Assembly (NCBI GenBank): GCA_007134875.1
Contig: SLJY01000005.1
Coordinates: 1 to 64,000, forward strand
Length of the DNA: 64,000 bases
Reading direction: 5' to 3'
Source of the DNA: Desulfobacterales bacterium
GTDB lineage: Bacteria; Desulfobacterota; Desulfobacteria; Desulfobacterales; Desulfosalsimonadaceae
Positions 58,512-64,000 of the stretch are shown here, one piece after another. Under the pieces are notes generated by a model. That model had not been told where the DNA came from, ran no database searches, and was given only the letters and a program-made list of their open reading frames with translations. Numbering within the stretch: position 1 is the stretch's first letter; each line of letters begins with the position of its first letter. Position numbers and translations under genes: made by a program.

Positions 58512-59318
58512 ATGACGTCACAATCGGAACAACCAAGTGTCATTTCCCGGGCTACGGCACTGGATCGGCCTGAAATTTTAAAAATTCTTTTTCACCCCCG
58601 TAAAGCACCCATTGTTTCGGAGGGCAGCCGGGCGGATGAAATCACCGTGAAAACACCGGACAATGCCGTAATCGGATGCCGCCTGCACCTGGACGCCCCG
58701 GAGAATCCGGTTATCCTTTTTTTCCACGGCAACGGCGAAATCGCGCACGATTATGATACGATCGGCCCGATTTATCTTTCATACGGCATCAATTTCGTTG
58801 TCGCCGATTACCGGGGCTACGGGATCTCAACGGGCTTTCCCACGATATCGAACCTGTTTGCCGATGCGTATATCGTTTTGGATCACATTCGAAACGTTCT
58901 GGATGGAAAAGGGCATAAAGGCCCTTTATGGATCATGGGCCGATCGCTCGGCAGCGCTCCGGCCATCGAACTGGCGGCCGGAAAAGGCGGCATTATCGAC
59001 GGCCTGATCGTGGAAAGCGGTTTTGCGGAAGTAAAAGATCTCCTGGAAAGAATAGGGATCCTTCCCCATGACTTGACCGGCGAACCGGATGCCTTTTTCT
59101 CCAGCGCCGATACGATCCGGCATTTTAACGGGCCGGTTCTGATCATCCATGCCGAACACGATCATATCATCCCGGTGGATCACGGCCGCAAGCTTCACGA
59201 TTCCGTGCCCGGCCCCGTAAAGAAGCTTGAAATCATACCCGGGGCGGATCATAACAACATTTTTGCCATGGCCGGTATGAGCTATTTTGAAACCATCCGG
59301 AATTTCGTGGCCGGATGA
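58512..59318 (+). CDS. Alpha/beta hydrolase
   Basis: VILFFHGNGEIAHDY; MGRSLGSAPAIELA; ADHNNIFAMAG; start taken at MTSQSEQ after the repeat. Confidence 0.88.
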   Translation: MTSQSEQPSVISRATALDRPEILKILFHPRKAPIVSEGSRADEITVKTPDNAVIGCRLHLDAPENPVILFFHGNGEIAHDYDTIGPIYLSYGINFVVADYRGYGISTGFPTISNLFADAYIVLDHIRNVLDGKGHKGPLWIMGRSLGSAPAIELAAGKGGIIDGLIVESGFAEVKDLLERIGILPHDLTGEPDAFFSSADTIRHFNGPVLIIHAEHDHIIPVDHGRKLHDSVPGPVKKLEIIPGADHNNIFAMAGMSYFETIRNFVAG

Positions 59319-59336
59319 GCCCGGAAAGGACCTCTA

Positions 59337-60761
59337 TTGGTACAGCATGCGAAGCCCCGTGATACAAGTCCCGTCCGGATCGCTGCCTTTTCAGCCGCAG
59401 GCCCCGAACAGATGCAATCCCGCATAGGAGATGCCGCCCGCAGGCTGCAATCGGCTTGCAGCCGGGAGTCGGCTGCTGAAGCGCTTTCCGCTAAAAAGCG
59501 CGCGCCTTTTTCGCCGGAAGACCCTTTCCGGGTCATCCTCGTCGTTCCAGCCGGGGGGGACATTGCTGCACTGCTGAGCCAGGCCTCGGCCATGACAGGC
59601 GTATCCGGTCCGTGCCCTGCCGGTCTTTCCGGTGACACCCCGCCTGGAATTTTTGCCGGCCGGGGGAAGCCCCCCGGCAAGGCGGCTTTTTTGTTTCCGG
59701 GGCAGGGAAGCCAGTATGTCGGGATGGGAAGCGATGTCATCGGGACGTTTCCTTCAGCCGGCGATGTTTTCGAACTCATGGAAAAAACCCTTGAAGGGGA
59801 TACGCCGCTATCCCGGATGGTTTTTCCTGAAAAACCGGATTTCGGGTCCCCGGATGCCCGGGAGAAGGCCCGGATGGAGTCCGCTCTCCGGCAGACGGAT
59901 ATTGCCCAACCCGCCATCGGTGCCGTAAGCCTGTCCATGATGAAAGCCTTGGCCGGCTTCGGCATGACACCGGATGCGGCGGCCGGGCACAGTTTCGGTG
60001 AACTGACCGCCCTGTGCGCCGGAAACCGGCTCGCCGAAGAGGATTTCTATCGCCTGGCGGTCTGGCGGGGACGCCTGATGGCCGCGGCCGGGGGAAGTGA
60101 CAGCGGAAAAATGCTTGCGGTAAAGGCCTCCCCGGATGAAATCGCGCGGATTGTTCAGCAAAACGGACTGGACGTGGTTGTTGCCAACAAAAACAGTCCG
60201 GAGCAGGGGGTGGTATCCGGCCGATCGGATGAAATTGAAAAAATGCTTCAATTATGCAAAAAAAACCGGGTGCGTGCCATGCTTCTCCCCGTATCGGCAG
60301 CGTTTCACAGCCCCCTGGTCGCCTCCGCGGCCGGCGGTTTTTACGAAAAAATCGCTTCGGTTTCCATGAAGCCGGCGGCAATACCCGTGTATTCGAACAA
60401 GACCGCCCTTCCCTACCCGGCGGAGACAGACGAAGCGATACATCTTTTCGGGCAGCACCTGTCGAGTCCGGTCAATTTCATGGACATGATACAAAACATG
60501 TATTCCGACGGCGTTCGGGTGTTTGTGGAGGTGGGACCGAAAAACGCCTTGACCGGGCTGGTGAAATCCATCCTTGGCGATCATGCCCCCGGAAATGGAA
60601 ATGGAGTTGATGCGTTTTCGGTGGATGCATCATCCGGAAAACAAAGCGGGCTCTACGATCTTGCAGCGAGCGTGGCGCGTCTGGCCGCGGCGGGCTACCC
60701 TGTGGACCCCGAGGCATGGCCCTTCGACGGCTCTTTGCATGTCAAGCCGGTCGGATCGTAG
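59337..60761 (+). CDS. Stand-alone acyltransferase of PUFA/polyketide-synthase type
   Basis: KAAFLFPGQGSQYVGMGSDV; LRQTDIAQPAIGAVSLSMMKAL; AAGHSFGELTALCAGNRL; N-terminal residual KS-AT linker-like segment; TTG start. Confidence 0.85.
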   Translation: MVQHAKPRDTSPVRIAAFSAAGPEQMQSRIGDAARRLQSACSRESAAEALSAKKRAPFSPEDPFRVILVVPAGGDIAALLSQASAMTGVSGPCPAGLSGDTPPGIFAGRGKPPGKAAFLFPGQGSQYVGMGSDVIGTFPSAGDVFELMEKTLEGDTPLSRMVFPEKPDFGSPDAREKARMESALRQTDIAQPAIGAVSLSMMKALAGFGMTPDAAAGHSFGELTALCAGNRLAEEDFYRLAVWRGRLMAAAGGSDSGKMLAVKASPDEIARIVQQNGLDVVVANKNSPEQGVVSGRSDEIEKMLQLCKKNRVRAMLLPVSAAFHSPLVASAAGGFYEKIASVSMKPAAIPVYSNKTALPYPAETDEAIHLFGQHLSSPVNFMDMIQNMYSDGVRVFVEVGPKNALTGLVKSILGDHAPGNGNGVDAFSVDASSGKQSGLYDLAASVARLAAAGYPVDPEAWPFDGSLHVKPVGS

Positions 60762-61701
60762 CCGAATACAGTATTTCCATTTCCCCGTTGCGCCGGATTG
60801 TCATTGCCCCGTCGGGTGCCAGTCCAATCAGGGTGGCTTCAAAGGGTGGTTCTTTTTCTTTTCTGACCACGACCCGACGGCCGCGCCAGGCCAGGTTGCC
60901 TTCCAGACGCCGCACGAAATCCGGTGGCCTTAAAGTATTAAGCGTGCTTTCGAAATGCGCTCTGCCCGTTTCCATCAGCCTTGTCCAGAAAGACAGAGGC
61001 CTGAAGTGCCGACCATCCGGGTCAAGGCAAACGGCGGGCAGTGCGAAATCATCATCGGCGGCTCCGTCTTTTGGAGCCGAAACCACGTTGATCCCGATGC
61101 CCACCAGGACCGCCGCTCCGCGCCCCTCCACCAGGATCCCGCAGAGTTTGCGCCCGTCAAGGACAATGTCGTTGGGCCATTTGATCTGAACCCCGATTTT
61201 CTGTTCACGAAGCACTGCCGCAAGAATATCGCCGGCCAGAAGCGATGCGAGGTTTCGGTACCCCGCTGCCGGATCGTCCCTTTTTATGCTTAGCGGCCAG
61301 TACCAGGTGCCGTAAAGGTTGCCGGGAGGCGAATCCCACCGCCGCTTTCGCCTCCCTCGCCCCGCTGTCTGCTGAAGGGCTATCACCGATGACCACGGTT
61401 TCATGACGCCGCGCCGGATGAGTTCACCTGCCGCGTCCATGGTGGAGATGCACGGGCCGGTTATGTGAATGGAGGCCGACCCGTCATATCCGCGCGCGCG
61501 CCACAGCTTGCCCGTGCTTTCAAGGCCGGTAGCGGAGGCGTTATCCCAGGGGCCGAATGCGGAAACATCGGCGGACCATGCGCTGTGGGAGGCTGCAAGG
61601 CGCCACGGACCGATTCCGGAGTAGATTTCCGGAACCCCGGCTTCATGCATGAAAATACCCGTTTGTTTTTCTTGATCATCCATTGGATCTGCTGTTATCA
61701 T
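60742..61701 (-). CDS. birA: Biotin--[acetyl-CoA-carboxylase] ligase
   Basis: QTAGRGRRKRRWDSPPGNLYGTW; IKWPNDIVLDGRKLCGILVEGRG; VGIGINV. Confidence 0.92.
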   Translation of the reverse strand: MITADPMDDQEKQTGIFMHEAGVPEIYSGIGPWRLAASHSAWSADVSAFGPWDNASATGLESTGKLWRARGYDGSASIHITGPCISTMDAAGELIRRGVMKPWSSVIALQQTAGRGRRKRRWDSPPGNLYGTWYWPLSIKRDDPAAGYRNLASLLAGDILAAVLREQKIGVQIKWPNDIVLDGRKLCGILVEGRGAAVLVGIGINVVSAPKDGAADDDFALPAVCLDPDGRHFRPLSFWTRLMETGRAHFESTLNTLRPPDFVRRLEGNLAWRGRRVVVRKEKEPPFEATLIGLAPDGAMTIRRNGEMEILYSATIRPA

Positions 61702-61706
61702 TAATG

Positions 61707-61891
61707 ATGTTTGACGGCTCCGTAAAAAGCCCAATATCTGCGTTATGCGCCAATTTCTCAGAATTTGCGGCTTACGCCTTGTAAACATACGCGTACGCCA
61801 AGTGCTCTGCATTCTTCGAAATTGCGCAAGCCTTGATCTTGAACTTTTACAAAGCCGCCAGATCACGACTTTTTACGAGTGAATCATGTTT
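61707..61891 (+). repeat. Family A repeat, full-length 185 bp copy
   Basis: ATGTTTGACGGCTCCGTAAAAAGCCCAATATCTGCGTTATGC...GCGCAAGCCTTGATCTTGAACTTTTACAAAGCCGCCAGATCACGACTTTTTACGAGTGAATCATGTTT. Confidence 0.88.
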
Positions 61892-61938
61892 ATATCCCTA
61901 AAGAAACGGGAAATCAAGATGGACGGTTCAAATGGAGT

Positions 61939-62082
61939 TAGCGACCGAACGAAAATCAGGGTTTTTCGTCAAGATCAAGGACGGCGAAGATTTTAACCGT
62001 AGGAATATTTGGCGTATTTTGAGGATTAAAATTTGAGCCGAACGCAGAGATTGGCGAAAAAGACGGTTTTCGTCAGACACTA
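61939..62082 (-). repeat. Family B repeat, full-length copy
   Basis: TAGCGACCGAACGAAAATCAGGGTTTTTCGTC...GAAAAAGACGGTTTTCGTCAGACACTA; aligns end-to-end with reverse complement of 2776..2921. Confidence 0.88.
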
Positions 62083-62099
62083 TTAACAGGGGGTAAGCG

Positions 62100-62798
62100 A
62101 TGAGACACGTCATATGGACTGTTTTCGCAGCAATATTGATCCTGGCGGTCTGCCAGGCCTTTACAGCGGAAAGGGGGTACGCCATGAAGCCAAACACGGA
62201 CGGGGATGTCATTTCGCTGCCGGAGCCGGCAAAAGACGGTGCGATATCCGTTGAAAAAGCGCTTGCAGAGCGGCGATCCACGAGATCTTTCACCGACAGG
62301 CCGCTGACCCGGCAGGATGTAGCCCAGCTCCTCTGGGCCGCCCAGGGGATTACCGGCAAGCGTGGATTTCGAACCGCTCCGTCGGCCGGGGCGCTTTTCC
62401 CGTTGGAGATTTATCTGGCCGCCGGCAACGTGGAAAATGTGCCTACGGGATTGTATCATTACCGGGCCGAATCCCACGATCTGGAGCGCGTGAGCGGCGG
62501 GGACCATCGCTCGAGCATCGCGGAGGCGGCCCTCGGCCAGGGGGCGGTCCGGAACGCCCCGGCCCTGTTTCTTTTTACCGGTGTTTTCCCCCGCACCATG
62601 GAAAAATACGGCCGAAGAGGCATGCAGTATGTTTTCATGGAAGCCGGGCACGCGGCCCAGAACCTGCTGTTGCAGGCCGAAGCCATGGGACTCGGCCATG
62701 TACCGATCGGGGCGTTCAACGACGAGGTGATGGGGGAAATCCTGAAACTCAGGGAAGCAACCCATCCCCTGTATATCCTGCCGGTGGGGCACCGATAG
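62100..62798 (+). CDS. SagB-type nitroreductase-family protein with N-terminal signal sequence
   Basis: EKALAERRSTRSFTDRPLTRQDVAQLLWAAQGIT; YVFMEAGHAAQNLLLQAEAMGLGHVPIGAFND. Confidence 0.88.
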   Translation: MRHVIWTVFAAILILAVCQAFTAERGYAMKPNTDGDVISLPEPAKDGAISVEKALAERRSTRSFTDRPLTRQDVAQLLWAAQGITGKRGFRTAPSAGALFPLEIYLAAGNVENVPTGLYHYRAESHDLERVSGGDHRSSIAEAALGQGAVRNAPALFLFTGVFPRTMEKYGRRGMQYVFMEAGHAAQNLLLQAEAMGLGHVPIGAFNDEVMGEILKLREATHPLYILPVGHR

Positions 62799-62807
62799 AC
62801 GCTGCAC

Positions 62808-62876
62808 CGGCAAGCCTTGATCCTGGACCTTCTACTAAGCCGTCAGATCGCGACTTTTTACGAGTGTGTCAATGTA
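62808..62876 (+). repeat. Family A right-arm fragment
   Basis: GCAAGCCTTGATCCTGGACCTTCTACTAAGCCGTCAGATCGCGACTTTTTACGAGTG. Confidence 0.75.
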
Positions 62877-64000
62877 TTAGTTCCGGTCGGCCATCATCCG
62901 CTCATGGAGGCGCTCCGCGTGGAGACAGAATGCCTCCAGCTTGGCCTCGATCAACTGGGGATACGGCGACCCGTCGGTTTCAATGGCAAGAAACGGCAGC
63001 CGTTCGATATCGGACAGGACGGTTTCCAGGTTTTTTTTGCCGTTTAGGGTTCTGAGCTTGTCCGAGCGGGTCATGACCTCGGAGAGGATCGATTCGGAGA
63101 TGCGGTTGGGCATGCAGCCGAACGGTCCGATGATGATCACCCCGGAAACCTCGGATGCGACTTCCGTCAGGGAACTGCCCACCGTGAGTATCGCCTCTCC
63201 GCTGAACGTAGGGGAAACATAGGGCATTGCATTTTCTATGACCGTTTTGACATCCGCGCTCCGGGCATGGACAACCCCGGATCGCGTCAGGGTGGCCTGG
63301 ATCTGTTTTTCATAGCGACTCATCAGTTTGCTTCTCAGGTAAAAGCGCAGCCGCTCTTTCCAGTTCATCCGGTGTTCGTTCCTGTTCACGCCCGCGTTGT
63401 ATTCCAGGTAGTGAATCCATTCGGAGACCGGAGAGCACATTACCGCAAAACCCTTTTCAGCGAGCCGCTCCGTGAGATGCTGTCGGGAAAGGCCGTCTCT
63501 GCGGACAAAGATTTCCCCGGTCAGCAAAATGGTGGGCACTTCGGCGGGGTGTCGTTTCATGGGGATATCCCCAAGGGCGGCAGCCGTTTCTTCCAGCTGC
63601 CTGCGGATCGACTTGAAATTGCCGTGTTCCATTTCTTCGACAATCCGAACCCACTGGTTTTCGAATACCACCATCCCCTGTTCCGGATCAACGGCATTGG
63701 CCAGGATCATGGATCGGGCGTCCTCCATGAAATCGGATATGACAATCGCCCACCACGCCTTGTAATAATTGAAAGACCCCTCGATGCCGTAATACGAATT
63801 GTCAGCTGTAAGGGAAAAGATCGCCACATCGGGTAACTGCAGACGCCGGACCAGGTCCTCCATGAAGATCGAATACTGCCCGAACCGGCAGGGGCCGGAA
63901 GCAGATGCCATAAAGTATACCAGCACTTCGTCGTCCCGCTTTTCATTGTAAGCGAAATTGAGCAGCTTGCCGGTCGTCAGAATCAGCGGCAGGCATTCCT
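62877..64000 (-). CDS. Large 2-hydroxyacyl-CoA dehydratase activase / CoA-enzyme activase, C-terminal part (truncated by window edge)
   Basis: Frame stays open to the edge: ECLPLILTTGKLLNFAYNEKRDDEVLVYFMASASGPCRFGQYS...IGPFGCMPNRI. Confidence 0.85.
   Translation of the reverse strand, partial: ECLPLILTTGKLLNFAYNEKRDDEVLVYFMASASGPCRFGQYSIFMEDLVRRLQLPDVAIFSLTADNSYYGIEGSFNYYKAWWAIVISDFMEDARSMILANAVDPEQGMVVFENQWVRIVEEMEHGNFKSIRRQLEETAAALGDIPMKRHPAEVPTILLTGEIFVRRDGLSRQHLTERLAEKGFAVMCSPVSEWIHYLEYNAGVNRNEHRMNWKERLRFYLRSKLMSRYEKQIQATLTRSGVVHARSADVKTVIENAMPYVSPTFSGEAILTVGSSLTEVASEVSGVIIIGPFGCMPNRISESILSEVMTRSDKLRTLNGKKNLETVLSDIERLPFLAIETDGSPYPQLIEAKLEAFCLHAERLHERMMADRN

Overview
Window from a high-GC Gram-negative chromosome. 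Gene content (dxs-ispA-xseBA-tlyA, def-fmt-rsmB-PASTA-rpe-aroQ, a delta-type T2SS with gspN, a large 2-hydroxyacyl-CoA dehydratase activase) suggests a Desulfobacterota sulfate-reducer-like bacterium; this is inference from gene content only. Main blocks: TonB receptor plus surface protein; housekeeping and isoprenoid genes; fusA2-like; glmM; pgi; fabH; cspA; PPIase; purA-tadA; tRNA-Pro(CGG), tRNA-Arg(ACG) and tRNA-Leu(CAG); a TolC/MFP/RND efflux operon between two tRNAs; ribF; def-fmt-rsmB; asd; a type II secretion cluster (gspG-H-I-J-K-L-M-N-C-D-E on the minus strand, gspF alone on the plus strand); an orphan PUFA-synthase-type acyltransferase; birA; a SagB-like nitroreductase; and an edge-truncated CoA-enzyme activase. 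I see no CRISPR array, transposase or prophage. The most unusual content is a set of interspersed repeats with no evident transposase in the window. Family A is ~185 bp with arms GACGGCTTTRTAAAAAGTYCAA. Family B is ~145 bp with long terminal inverted repeats and TA at both ends of the two full copies. There are A/B composites, and a third REP-like repeat (GGGGGACGTCCTTAACTTATTAACTT). Some of these repeats contribute to coding sequence: two unrelated genes end in the same repeat-encoded NGGRP-stop, and family A right arms form N-terminal in-frame extensions of tolC and aroQ ORFs. Inverted family A copies also bracket gspF, which suggests an inversion that split the T2SS operon.
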